Of a stretch of DNA of 64,000 bases, positions 9,469 through 18,706 are shown in pieces. The notes beneath the pieces are model-generated. The model was not told the DNA's origin. It saw only the letters and a program-made list of their open reading frames with translations, and made no database searches. The stretch covers positions 1 through 64,000 of IMG/VR virus record IMGVR_UViG_3300021511_000005. The stretch is one strand, 5' to 3'. Source of the DNA: a virus. A program made the translations under genes and the position numbers. Numbering within the stretch: the first letter of the stretch is position 1; every line of letters begins with the position of its first letter.

Positions 9469-9984
9469 ATGACAGCACCCCTGAAGTCCGCCGCGGAGCT
9501 GGTGGCGGAGCATCGCGGAGACGATGAGGACTCCGCAGAGATCCAGACCGACAACCCCAAGGCTCAGAAGACCTACACCTTCAAGTTCGAGCATCGGGAA
9601 TCGGGGACCAACAAGTTACGGCGCGGGACGTTCACGAACAACATCCTGACAATCCGCGGCAAACGCATGGTGGGGGTGATGCAGTCCCAGCTAGCCGGTG
9701 GGATGCCCTGGGGGACCCTGTCTCCCTTCGACCAGAATCTGATCATGATGCTGGCCCACCTGTCGGTGAGCTTGGACCGTGAGAAGCGGCCGAAGTGGGC
9801 CAAGGACCTGGAAGCGCTCTACGATGACGATCTTATCGAGAAGCTCTATGAGGAGGTGGCCGATCACGAGGCCACGTTTCATGGACTTGATAAGGATCAA
9901 GAGGAGGGCGAGGGCGATAGCAGGGAGGAAGATCCCGATGGCGGGCCTGATGGTCTGGCACCGGGAGAAGCATCAGCCCCATAA
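9469..9984 (+). CDS. Tail assembly chaperone candidate, first frame
   Basis: 171 residues from ATG 9469, chosen because GGGAG (9458-9462) sits 6 nt upstream; an in-frame ATG at 9427 lacks this. An N-terminal KSAAELVAEHRGD helix is followed by strands (QKTYTFKFEHRES) and a helical domain, ending in an acidic disordered tail (DKDQEEGEGDSREEDPDGG). Small acidic proteins between tube and tape measure are the G/gp14-type tail chaperones that coat the tape measure during assembly. The 3' end overlaps the next gene by 47 nt in another frame. Confidence 0.6.
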   Translation: MTAPLKSAAELVAEHRGDDEDSAEIQTDNPKAQKTYTFKFEHRESGTNKLRRGTFTNNILTIRGKRMVGVMQSQLAGGMPWGTLSPFDQNLIMMLAHLSVSLDREKRPKWAKDLEALYDDDLIEKLYEEVADHEATFHGLDKDQEEGEGDSREEDPDGGPDGLAPGEASAP

Positions 9985-10297
9985 GGGAGTTCCCTGGGAC
10001 GATCGAACCTTCGGGGACCTGTTGGAGGAGTACTTCTTGGACATTGCCCTGGAAGTTCGAAGTCTCCGGAAGCGTGTCACGGAGCTGGAGCCCGCAGAGG
10101 CTCGCCATCTCGTGGAGCTGGAGGATATGCTCGAGGACGAGCCGGCCTATCTGGCCGAGCTGTCCTCCGAAGAGACGGATGACCTGTGGGAGACCGCTCA
10201 CAGGACCGGGGACCCGCTCGCGGACTATTGGGAGCGCCAGATCGCTAACGGTGAGGTCCCGGACCTGGACCTGACCGAAGTCCCGGAGGACGAGTAG
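9938..10297 (+). CDS. Tail assembly chaperone candidate, second frame
   Basis: 119 residues, +1/-2 relative to the first chaperone frame. ATG 9938 follows a strong AGGGAGGAA Shine-Dalgarno (9922-9930) about 8 nt away, so independent initiation is the simplest reading. The protein is acidic and helical (DDRTFGDLLEEYFLDIALEV ... LEDMLEDEPAYLAELSSEE). In many phages this partner is made by frameshifting as a T-extension. Here the overlap lacks a standard -1 signal and the frame offset is wrong for -1. It ends exactly one base before the tape measure start. Confidence 0.65.
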   Translation: MAGLMVWHREKHQPHKGVPWDDRTFGDLLEEYFLDIALEVRSLRKRVTELEPAEARHLVELEDMLEDEPAYLAELSSEETDDLWETAHRTGDPLADYWERQIANGEVPDLDLTEVPEDE

Positions 10298-12475
10298 ATG
10301 GCCCGTGATCCCACCGTTAACGTGAAGGTCAAGGCGGATTCCCGTGAGCTGAAGAAGCTTCGAGCGGCGGGCAAGCAGGCCTTCGACAAGAAGACCCTGA
10401 CCGAGTTCACCCGCGCAGCTGGCGACATGGAGAAGCAGCTCGCGGATGTCCTGAAGCGGCAAATCTCGATCGTTGATCGCATGAAGGACCTGAAGAAGGG
10501 GTCCGATACGTGGAAGGAATGGCGGACCCAGCTGAAGGGGGTGAATCAGGAGGCCTCCGAGGTCGAGCGGACGCTGAGTCGGCTGCGTGGGGTTTTGAGG
10601 CAGCAGGATCAAGAGCAGGAGAAGCAGCAGCAGAAGAGGCGGTCCTTCGCCGCTGGGATGGGCCAGGGGCTGGGGGTTGCCCAGTACATCCCGGCCGACC
10701 GGGGGATGGCCGGCCGGATGGCGGGTGCAGCGTTGGGTGGGGGTATCCGGCGTAGTGCGGGAGCGGCGGCAGCTCCGTTCCTTACTCCGGGGATCGGCGG
10801 GATGGCGCAAGCCTTCGGGGCTATTCCGATTGTGGGAGGAATGGCCGCGGGGGCTCTGCAAACGGGAGCAGGGGCCTATCAACAGGCTTCAGCTTTCGCC
10901 CAGACGGCCAGGGGGGCTCTATTTGCCCAGGGACAAGGAATATCCAGCAGGGCAATGGCCCGGCGGAGCGCCTTGGCCGAAGTCCAAGTTCGCAGGGTTC
11001 GTGCGATTGGCAAACAAGACGCGAGGGAGGCCATTAGGCGAAGGGCCCGTCTTGTGAAGCAGGTAGCAGCCCAGAAGGCATCAGCTCGAACAACAACGAT
11101 CGGAGCCGTGATACCCGGGGAGCCGGCGCCTCAGATGGGTGCCGGGGCTGCTTCTGAAGCCATGACCGACCAGATGGATCGGGCCATGCAGGAAGGTGTC
11201 CGAACGCCGGCGGAGTTTACTCAGTGGCTTAAACGCCGCAAGGGACCGGGGACCACACCACCAACTGTTGCGGAGCTGGGGCGGACACCAGAGCAAGTCC
11301 GCCAGCAGACCAAGCAGCAGATCCAGAGCATTCGGGCTCGAGCGAGGCGGCAACCGACAGGACTTCCTGGAGCTGGTGCGGGCGTACAGTTTGGGCTGGG
11401 GCCACAGGAGATGATGCAGGGCTTTACCCAGATGATGCAGGCGCGGGGTGGAACCTACGATGATGTCCGCCAGGGGGAGTTCAAGGGGCAAATGGCGGCG
11501 CAAGTGGCCTATGGGGTCTCGGCCCAACAGGCCGGCCAAGTCGGTCGGATGGGCATCAGGGGCGGCGGTGGGACCGGCATGGGGCAGGGCCTCGCGGGCG
11601 TCCTCCAAGCCGCTGTAGCACAGGGGTTGAGGGGCTCGCAGGTCACTGAGTATCTGCAGACCTTGGTGGGGCTGGGGCAAGCTGCGGAGCGCTCAGGGGT
11701 CAAGATCAACGCCACCGAGTTCACCCGGTCCGCGGCGACTTTGGGAGCTGCGGGGCTTCAAGGGCTCCAAGCTCAGCGAGTTGCCGGCGGGATGCAACAG
11801 GCGGCTATGAACGTCAGCAAGCGGGGGGTCCAGTCTCCTATCGATGTCATGTTGGCCCGAGCCGCTGGTTTCGATCCGAGCCAGGGACCGGAGGGCTACG
11901 CTGCGGCGATGAACAAGATGGCCGGCGGAATGACCACCGACATGATGAACAAGCTCATGGCCAACATGACCAAGGGAGCCGGCGCCGGCGGCTTTGGGCC
12001 GGAGATGCAGGCCCTGATGCTGCGGAGGGCCATGGGCAAGATGGGGGTGGAGGTGGGCCCGGGCCAGGCCACGTCTATGTTGGAAGCTTATCGGCAAGGG
12101 AAGCCCTTTGGGGGTGACAAGTACGGCGAAGAAGAAGGAGCCGAGCAGCGGCTAATCAAAATTGCTAGGGGAAAGGTCCGAAGGGGCGCAGGCTTGGCAG
12201 TCGCTGCCGCGGGGCTCCAAGCGACCCAGATTGACGTTGGATCGCGGATGGCTTCGACTGTCATCTCTTTGGAGAAGGCGAGCTTGAATACGGCTCGAGC
12301 GATCAGTCGGCTGCCTATTAATAAGCTGGCTAGTGCGGTGGAACGGTCTACGAAGGCTCTGGATAACTTCTTTGCGGGTAAAGGTGGATCGGGGATCATG
12401 GGGCTCCTCGAAGACTTGATCCAAGCTGTCCGCGGCGGCGGGGGTACCAAAGGTCCTGCGGGGACGGGGGGATAA
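10298..12475 (+). CDS. Tape measure protein
   Basis: 725 residues, starting directly after the chaperone stop. The N-terminal 130 residues are coiled coil (DMEKQLADVLKRQ..., RQQDQEQEKQQQKRR). The middle is Gly/Ala/Met-rich and hydrophobic (GGIGGMAQAFGAIPIVGGMAAGALQTG), likely the membrane-inserting part. Long Gln/Ala helices follow. Composition, length and position between chaperones and baseplate hub are those of a tape measure. At about 0.15 nm per residue it implies a tail of roughly 110 nm, short for a myovirus (inference). No lysozyme-like domain was seen. Confidence 0.8.
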   Translation: MARDPTVNVKVKADSRELKKLRAAGKQAFDKKTLTEFTRAAGDMEKQLADVLKRQISIVDRMKDLKKGSDTWKEWRTQLKGVNQEASEVERTLSRLRGVLRQQDQEQEKQQQKRRSFAAGMGQGLGVAQYIPADRGMAGRMAGAALGGGIRRSAGAAAAPFLTPGIGGMAQAFGAIPIVGGMAAGALQTGAGAYQQASAFAQTARGALFAQGQGISSRAMARRSALAEVQVRRVRAIGKQDAREAIRRRARLVKQVAAQKASARTTTIGAVIPGEPAPQMGAGAASEAMTDQMDRAMQEGVRTPAEFTQWLKRRKGPGTTPPTVAELGRTPEQVRQQTKQQIQSIRARARRQPTGLPGAGAGVQFGLGPQEMMQGFTQMMQARGGTYDDVRQGEFKGQMAAQVAYGVSAQQAGQVGRMGIRGGGGTGMGQGLAGVLQAAVAQGLRGSQVTEYLQTLVGLGQAAERSGVKINATEFTRSAATLGAAGLQGLQAQRVAGGMQQAAMNVSKRGVQSPIDVMLARAAGFDPSQGPEGYAAAMNKMAGGMTTDMMNKLMANMTKGAGAGGFGPEMQALMLRRAMGKMGVEVGPGQATSMLEAYRQGKPFGGDKYGEEEGAEQRLIKIARGKVRRGAGLAVAAAGLQATQIDVGSRMASTVISLEKASLNTARAISRLPINKLASAVERSTKALDNFFAGKGGSGIMGLLEDLIQAVRGGGGTKGPAGTGG

Positions 12476-14133
12476 TGGCCAAGGTCGCTCCGCTGAAGGG
12501 CTATGTGGGTCTGGACAACCGTGGTGACGTGCCGCGGGTGTCCCAGAATCTGCGGGTCCGCTTCACCATCTATCCGCAGGCCATGGACTTCGAGGGCCTG
12601 GCGCTCAACGCTGCCGGCGGTAACGCCCTGGCCAAGCGGACGAGCGCCAAGAAGATGGTCCTGGACTGGACATCCCAGTCCCAGATGGGGCTCCAGTTGT
12701 TCGACTTTCACAAGCAAATGGGGCAGCCGAGCGGCGTCTGGTCAGCGATAGCCAAAGAGAAGCGGGGGATCGAGCTGGGGCTGGAGGATGGGCAGATCCT
12801 GGACGGCGACTGGTGCGACGTGTCGATCCTGCGGAACGGTGTGGAGATTCCGCTGTGCCGCGGGGTGATCGACAGCTGCCGGGAGCAGACCATGTCCTCC
12901 GGGGGGTCCACGGTCCGGACCTGGTCTCTATCGGGACGGGACCACGGATCCTTCTTCGAATATCCGATCACCTACTCCAACATCTGGGCGCAGACGCTGG
13001 GGGAGCTGACTCAGGGACTGTTCACAGCCCGCGTGAAGGGCAAGATCGGCGGCCGACCGGACGAGCTGTTCCGGATTCTGGTGGAGGCGACCTTCGCCTC
13101 CGGGAAGCTGTCGGGGCAGTGGGAGCTACCGCAGAGCCTGGCGGATACCACGGGCGGCCAGAAACGGTTACACGACCTTCTGGACATCGTCACCTACTCG
13201 GCGGACAAGACCCTTCGCCAGGGCCTCCGAGGCGCCTACTACAACGAGCCGGCGCTGTGGACGGCCGGCGGGCAGACCCTCCACCAGACTCTCGAGCAGT
13301 GGTGCAACCCGCTGATGAATGAGATGTACTACGACCTGATCCCACCCACGGGCTTTACGCCGCAGAACGGCCAGGGGCAGTGGATCATCCCTCTGCCCAC
13401 GGACACAGACGTCGAGGTCAAGGAGCGGGTGGACAACCTGGGCGGGGTCCTCAAGCCCGGCGGCGCCGAGCTGGACAGTCTCCTGGGCGAGTTCGGGGTC
13501 ATCTCCGCTATCATTCGGGAGCGACCCTTCCCGTCCACCGTGATGGGGCGGGACAGCCTGTGGTTTGATTTGCCGGAGTGGCGGCTTCCCATGTGGGCGC
13601 TGCAGTCCCTGGACCTAGGGCGCGCGGGCCACGAACGCTACAACCTGTTCGAGCTGCTGACCGATTTGTCGATGGGCTCCACCGCGGAACAGCCACCGCA
13701 GGCGCGGCCGACCTGGAACAAGATGGACATCCGCCAGCGCGGGCTCCGGACCTTCAGCCAAACGACGCGCTACCTGGCCCAGCTCAAGTCCGGCCTGGGG
13801 GACTGGTTCGCGGAGCGCTCTACCTGGCAGGCCCTTATCCGGGACTGGTACGCGCCGAGTCCCTATCTCCGCCAGGGACAAGTGGTCTCCAAACTGTTCT
13901 TGCCGGAGGTCCGCATTGGCCAGAAGCTAGTCCTGGACGAGGGCGGCGCCGAATCGGATAACGAGCGGCTCTATATTGAGGGGACCCATCTCCGCTACAC
14001 GGGCCCCGCGGGGCCCAGCAAGCCGCCCGGTGGGATGACCACCTTCACCCTGTCCCACGGCTTCCGCGGGACGGACAAGCAGCACCTGGACGCGGTCAAG
14101 TCGCTGGCCTCGTTCTTCGAGGAGGTCTTTTAA
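12475..14133 (+). CDS. Baseplate hub protein (gp27/gpD-like)
   Basis: 552 residues, start overlapping the tape measure stop (TAATG). The protein is beta-rich with aromatic and polar composition and phrases common in hub proteins: VSILRNGVEIPLCRGVIDSC, TWSLSGRDHGSFFE ('v-G-D----l----i'), and a C-terminal region of strands and loops. It precedes a gpV-like spike gene, the standard hub-spike pair. It would form the central trimer linking tube to spike. No enzymatic motif visible. Confidence 0.6.
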   Translation: MAKVAPLKGYVGLDNRGDVPRVSQNLRVRFTIYPQAMDFEGLALNAAGGNALAKRTSAKKMVLDWTSQSQMGLQLFDFHKQMGQPSGVWSAIAKEKRGIELGLEDGQILDGDWCDVSILRNGVEIPLCRGVIDSCREQTMSSGGSTVRTWSLSGRDHGSFFEYPITYSNIWAQTLGELTQGLFTARVKGKIGGRPDELFRILVEATFASGKLSGQWELPQSLADTTGGQKRLHDLLDIVTYSADKTLRQGLRGAYYNEPALWTAGGQTLHQTLEQWCNPLMNEMYYDLIPPTGFTPQNGQGQWIIPLPTDTDVEVKERVDNLGGVLKPGGAELDSLLGEFGVISAIIRERPFPSTVMGRDSLWFDLPEWRLPMWALQSLDLGRAGHERYNLFELLTDLSMGSTAEQPPQARPTWNKMDIRQRGLRTFSQTTRYLAQLKSGLGDWFAERSTWQALIRDWYAPSPYLRQGQVVSKLFLPEVRIGQKLVLDEGGAESDNERLYIEGTHLRYTGPAGPSKPPGGMTTFTLSHGFRGTDKQHLDAVKSLASFFEEVF

Positions 14134-15338
14134 TGGGCGGCAATGGTCCATCCCGCCAGACGGGATTCGAGGTCATGCAGGACCGCGACGGCAATGTCCA
14201 CCAGGCGGGGATTCCTTCTGATCCATTGACACGCCATAGGCCCATTGATCTGGTGGAGCGCCAGCCCGTGGAGTGCGTGGTGGAGGCGCTCTACTACACC
14301 GATGAGGATGATCGGAACAACCTGACCAAGAGCCAACAGCGGACCTTGATGGCGGATATCCGGACGCTGGGCAAGCGGTCCCAGCAGCTCCGCTGGGTCC
14401 CAGTTCTGCAGCGAACCCAGGGCTTGTGGGATGAGGACTTGGTGATCCCGCGGCCAACTAAACTGGACATCGACGGTAACGACTTGTCTATGGGTTCTGC
14501 GGCCAAGGGCGACAAGAAGCCGACGCCGGCGGAGTCGATGGACGGAGACCGCGGTCTGCTGATGTTCTTGGAGGCCGATCCAGCGCGGCCTGTGCTCTTG
14601 CCCTATAGCCAGGGACACCCCAAGACGAATACGCCGCGCAAGGCCGCTGACGGGCGCGTGAAGCGGCTCCGCCACGGTGGGACGCTGGTGGAGTGGAGTG
14701 AGGACGGCAACTGGACACTAGACGCCACAGCGGCCGCCAAGCAGGAGCTGGACTCCAGCGGAAACGAGCAGGCCAACAACGGGACCAGCGGGATCATCAC
14801 CTTGAAGACCAAGGACGGGGGCGGGGCTGAGCTACACCTGGTCTTGGACGAGAACGGAAACGCGGAGCTGCAGGACGGCGGTGGGACGGAGAAGCTCACC
14901 CTAACCAAGTCTGGCAAGATGGCGGAGCTGAAGGCCGGTACGAAGATTTTGGTGGACGCTGGGGCCCAGCTCGAGTTGAAGGCCGGCGCGTCCATGCAGA
15001 CAACGGCGCCGACGCAGGTCAACACCGCGGCCGTGAGCTTCGCCTTGACGTCGCCGGCGCAGACCTTCACGGCGGCTGCCAGCTTTACGGTGGTGGGTCC
15101 CAACCTGATCCTGGGGACGGGACTTCCGTTGCCTGTGGTCAAGCACACTCCTTGGCTGGCGTCATGGATCGCTCTGAATCAGGAGGTGGCTAGCCAGATC
15201 GCCAAGTATGATCCCGGGAATCCGGCGAGGCCGCAGAAGGCCGACGACGTCAACGATTACTACAACCTGTTGTTGAAGGTGAATTCCGTCGCCGCAGCTT
15301 TCGCGGGGACAACAACAACTGCGACCAAGGTGGCCTAG
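14133..15338 (+). CDS. Baseplate spike protein (gpV/gp5-C-like)
   Basis: 401 residues. The N-terminal ~170 residues fit an OB-fold spike base. Residues ~190-320 are short repetitive strands rich in Gly/Lys/Thr (GGGAELHLVLDENGNAELQD, KLTLTKSGKMAELKAGTKI), typical of an intertwined beta-helix needle. The C-terminus is Ala/Thr-rich with VGPNLILGTG. This gives the membrane-piercing spike at the baseplate centre. No HxH iron tip motif or lysozyme domain was seen. Overlaps the hub stop by one base. Confidence 0.65.
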   Translation: MGGNGPSRQTGFEVMQDRDGNVHQAGIPSDPLTRHRPIDLVERQPVECVVEALYYTDEDDRNNLTKSQQRTLMADIRTLGKRSQQLRWVPVLQRTQGLWDEDLVIPRPTKLDIDGNDLSMGSAAKGDKKPTPAESMDGDRGLLMFLEADPARPVLLPYSQGHPKTNTPRKAADGRVKRLRHGGTLVEWSEDGNWTLDATAAAKQELDSSGNEQANNGTSGIITLKTKDGGGAELHLVLDENGNAELQDGGGTEKLTLTKSGKMAELKAGTKILVDAGAQLELKAGASMQTTAPTQVNTAAVSFALTSPAQTFTAAASFTVVGPNLILGTGLPLPVVKHTPWLASWIALNQEVASQIAKYDPGNPARPQKADDVNDYYNLLLKVNSVAAAFAGTTTTATKVA

Positions 15339-17261
15339 ATGGGCGTGAGCATCATTGACGTGGCGATCGAGTCCGCCCGGCAGCTCAAGACGGGGGACGA
15401 GAATTACGCCCAGGTGGGATCCTGGGTCTTCATCCTCAAGGGGCCGTCGATGGAAGGCCCCGTAGGCCCCTTGGGGGAGGTTCAGTTCCCGCTCCCCATC
15501 AACCCGCGGAGCTTCAGCTACACGTTGCCCTTCTCTGCCGAGTTGACTCCGCTTCAGGAGGGCGGCGTGGTTACGGAGGAGAATGGCGTCGTTATTGGGG
15601 AGATCACGATCGAGGGGACCACGGGCTTCAAGCTCCGTCAGATCCGCGATACGTCGGCGGCTTCCGGGGATGGCGAGTTCACCGGGGATTTGACGTCTAA
15701 GGTCATGTCGCCGGTCAGCGCTGGCGACGAGGTCAGCGGACAGTACGCCTTTTGGCGGCTGGCGAATCGCTGCTTCGATGGTTACAGCGCGTTGAAGAAG
15801 GACCCCAAGGCCTCCGCCAAGACGTCTATGGAGCTGCATGTCTCCAAGGACGAGCTGCATTTGGAGGTGGTACCCCGGGAGTTCGCCCTGAGGCGCGATT
15901 CCACCCGTTCGCGCGTGACCTACGAGTACTCTATCCGGTTGGCGGTTATCGGCGCGGCGCAGACCCGGGTCTTCCCGAGTCCGGACGAGGGGCTGCTGAC
16001 CAAGCTCCGAAACACCATCAGCAGGATTCGGACGTCGGTCCAGCAGATTGCCGCGACGGTGGACGACGTGACCCAGGCCCTGGACGAGATCTCTAGAACC
16101 ATCACATCGGTCGCGGGGATCCTCGACGACTTCAAGAGCGTGATCGACGCCCACAATGATCTGCTGGACGGGACCAAGCGGTTCCTGTCCACCCCCAAAT
16201 CCTTCATGAACAACTTGGCGGAGCAAGTTGAATCCGTGGCCGCCATCGCGGTCAACGCGGAGGAGTGGCCCGCGGATGTGGCGCAGAGCTTCCGCAGCTT
16301 AGGCGATGATTTGGACCGCTTGATTGTGGCGGGGACCCAGTTCCACAAGCCCACCTGGGAAGAGAAGGTCAGGGCCTATGAGAACAAGGCGGCCAGCGGG
16401 GACCCCAATGTCGCCAGGCGGACCTTCGCCAGCGGAGGCGCTGTTCCGGACGGGACCAGCGCCAGTTCTGACCAACTTCCCGGAACCGGGACCACGGGCA
16501 AGAAGGTGGTGGATGTTTTCGGCCCCGCTGGCAACAAGCCGGGAGACGCCCGGCGGGCGTTGCTGATTGAGCCGGCGGCTCGACTCAACACCAAAGAGTA
16601 CTCCGGTTTCCAGGAGATCGTGGTGGGCGCCGGCGACACGCTGCAAGCCATCGCGGCCAAGCGGTTGGGGCGCGCCGATAAGTGGCTGGACCTGGCTATC
16701 CTCAATGACTTGAAGTCACCCTTCATCACGGAGAACAAGCTGCCCCAGACGCTGCAGACGGGCTCCAAGATCGTCATCCCGGTGGACACGCCCACAGTCA
16801 ACCCGGACGTCATCACGGGCTCCGGCGTCAAGGTCGGGTCCAGCCAGATGGAGGAGCACTTGGGTCAGGACTTCGAGATGATCCAGACCAAGCGGGCCAA
16901 CGGTCGCCCTTCGGGCCAATTCGGATGGGCCATTGACACGGCCGGCGGCTCCATTGACGTCCGCAAGGTCAAGGGGGTGGCCAACTACGCCCAGGCCCTG
17001 GAGATGCGGTTCCGCACAGAGAACGGCTTCAACATCCTCTACCCGGCCATCGGGCTCCCGCGGCTCGTGGGTCAGCGGGGATTCCGGGATCGACTAGCCT
17101 CCGCCAACTTCGCAGCGCGCCAGCAGCTCCTGGCCGATAAGCGGACGGACCGGGTCTTGTCTTTCCAGTTCCGGGTGGTCAAGGATACTGTCTTCATCGA
17201 GGCGGACGTCCAGCCAGTGGGCTTCAATTCGAGCCGGGTCATCAGTCGGGCTATCACGTAG
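15339..17261 (+). CDS. LysM baseplate protein fused to a gp25-like wedge domain
   Basis: 640 residues starting immediately after the spike stop. Residues 1-220 form a beta domain. Residues ~225-330 are helical (LRNTISRIRTSVQQIAATVDD). Residues ~423-480 are a LysM module (VVGAGDTLQAIAAKRLG ... LQTGSKIVIP). Residues ~515-640 resemble gp25/DUF2634-type wedge proteins (NYAQALEMRFRTENG, then YPAIGLP). In T4 these functions are on gp53 (LysM) and gp25. Here they appear joined. Expected location is the inner baseplate, docking the sheath. Confidence 0.65.
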   Translation: MGVSIIDVAIESARQLKTGDENYAQVGSWVFILKGPSMEGPVGPLGEVQFPLPINPRSFSYTLPFSAELTPLQEGGVVTEENGVVIGEITIEGTTGFKLRQIRDTSAASGDGEFTGDLTSKVMSPVSAGDEVSGQYAFWRLANRCFDGYSALKKDPKASAKTSMELHVSKDELHLEVVPREFALRRDSTRSRVTYEYSIRLAVIGAAQTRVFPSPDEGLLTKLRNTISRIRTSVQQIAATVDDVTQALDEISRTITSVAGILDDFKSVIDAHNDLLDGTKRFLSTPKSFMNNLAEQVESVAAIAVNAEEWPADVAQSFRSLGDDLDRLIVAGTQFHKPTWEEKVRAYENKAASGDPNVARRTFASGGAVPDGTSASSDQLPGTGTTGKKVVDVFGPAGNKPGDARRALLIEPAARLNTKEYSGFQEIVVGAGDTLQAIAAKRLGRADKWLDLAILNDLKSPFITENKLPQTLQTGSKIVIPVDTPTVNPDVITGSGVKVGSSQMEEHLGQDFEMIQTKRANGRPSGQFGWAIDTAGGSIDVRKVKGVANYAQALEMRFRTENGFNILYPAIGLPRLVGQRGFRDRLASANFAARQQLLADKRTDRVLSFQFRVVKDTVFIEADVQPVGFNSSRVISRAIT

Positions 17262-17270
17262 GAGAGCGAG

Positions 17271-18698
17271 ATGGGTCAGTTTACGGTCAAGGTCTATGAG
17301 GACATCCTGGACGCGCAGATCGCCAAGGTGGTCGCGCGGACGGACCTGACGGACATCAACGACGGAAGCAGCCTGAAGCAGGTCCTGGCGGCCAGCTCCA
17401 GGTCCGACGATGAGCAGTACTTCCAGATGCTCAATCTCCGGGACCTGTTCGATATCGACAAGGCCACGGACGAGGACCTGGACGATCGGGCCAAGGAGAT
17501 CCAGGGGGCGCTCGAGTTGACTGGGCAGATCACCAGGATAGGCGCCCGGCGAGCCACAGGGGAGGTGGTCTTCTCCAGGACGGGGACGGTGGGGACGGTG
17601 ACCATCCCGATCGGGACGGAGGTCAAGGTCCCGGCCGTGGGCGCGGCAGCGGACATCCTGTTCACCACCACCGAAGAGGGAACCATCGCCGGAGGCTCCC
17701 AGGACTCCAACAACGTGGACATTCAGGCCAACGTGGCCGGCGCAGACGGCAACGCTGCACCGACCACGATCAACGGCTTCGTGACCAAGCCGTCCGGGGT
17801 GGACTCGGTCTCCAATCCCAGTACGTTGACCAACGGTCTGGACAAGGAATCGGATGATGACTTCCGACGCCGTTTGAAGCTGTCCATCAAGGGCCTGGCC
17901 CGTTGTCATCCGGCCGGGCTTGAGGCTGGCGCGGTGGGCGTGGAGGACCCGGGCGGTTCCGGCAAGACGGTGGTCTTCGCCAACGTGGTCGAGGACACCG
18001 TTGATCGCGGTGAGGTCACGCTCTACGTAGACGACGGTTCTGGGACTGCGGAGAGTACGGCCGCGGTGTCTTCGGATACTCTGGGGATCCCCGGAGGCGC
18101 CGCTGGCGGCGAGGTGGACTTGTATACGGCCGACAAGCCCATCAAACCTGGGACCACCTTCACGCTGACCTATGATGCCCTGGGTGGCGGGTCGCCTGTG
18201 GTTCTGACCGAGGGAGTGGACTACACGTTAGATCGGGCCGCGGGGCACATTAAGCTGACCCAGGCGTCCTTCCCAACAGGTCTGACAGCTACGGATGACA
18301 TCGAGGCCGCCTATACCCACTTCACTGGGCTGATTCAGGAGGTTCAGAAAGTCATTGACGGTGATCCGGCGGACCGTTCCAACTACCCGGGCTGGAGGGC
18401 CGCGGGTGTCCGCGTGACCGTTCTGTCCCCCAACATCCTGCAGTTGACGGTAACTGTGAACGTGACCGTCAAGACTGGGTTCGGCCAGGCGGCCGCTATC
18501 AGCTCTGTGGAATCGGCGCTGTCGGGCTACGTCAATAGCTTGGGGATATCGGAGGACGTGATCCTCAACGAGCTTCGGGAGCGAGCGATGGCCGTGGAGG
18601 GGATCTTCGATGTCAGCTTCCAGTTGCCGGCGGATAACACGGTCATCCTGGACAACCAGATCGCTCGCCTGATTGCCAGCAACCTGACAGTCAATTAG
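17271..18698 (+). CDS. Baseplate J-like protein
   Basis: 475 residues, GGAGAG ribosome binding site. It has the order of gpJ-family wedge proteins: an N-terminal helical region, a Gly/Thr beta domain (TVTIPIGTEVKVPA), the hallmark SNPSTLTNGLDKESDDDFRRRLKLSI, then a C-terminal core with VRVTVLSPNILQLTVTVNVTV and a final IFDVSFQLPADNTV strand. gpJ-like proteins form the iris-like ring of baseplate wedges and connect fibres. Confident from the N-L-D-ES-D-FR-R signature. Confidence 0.85.
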   Translation: MGQFTVKVYEDILDAQIAKVVARTDLTDINDGSSLKQVLAASSRSDDEQYFQMLNLRDLFDIDKATDEDLDDRAKEIQGALELTGQITRIGARRATGEVVFSRTGTVGTVTIPIGTEVKVPAVGAAADILFTTTEEGTIAGGSQDSNNVDIQANVAGADGNAAPTTINGFVTKPSGVDSVSNPSTLTNGLDKESDDDFRRRLKLSIKGLARCHPAGLEAGAVGVEDPGGSGKTVVFANVVEDTVDRGEVTLYVDDGSGTAESTAAVSSDTLGIPGGAAGGEVDLYTADKPIKPGTTFTLTYDALGGGSPVVLTEGVDYTLDRAAGHIKLTQASFPTGLTATDDIEAAYTHFTGLIQEVQKVIDGDPADRSNYPGWRAAGVRVTVLSPNILQLTVTVNVTVKTGFGQAAAISSVESALSGYVNSLGISEDVILNELRERAMAVEGIFDVSFQLPADNTVILDNQIARLIASNLTVN

Positions 18699-18706
18699 AG
18701 ATTTCC

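Noticed and set aside
9900-9984. Canonical -1 frameshift in the tail chaperone overlap
   Set aside because: The two frames differ by +1/-2, not -1, and a strong Shine-Dalgarno precedes an ATG for the second gene; only GAGGGCGAGGGCGA vaguely recalls -2 sites.
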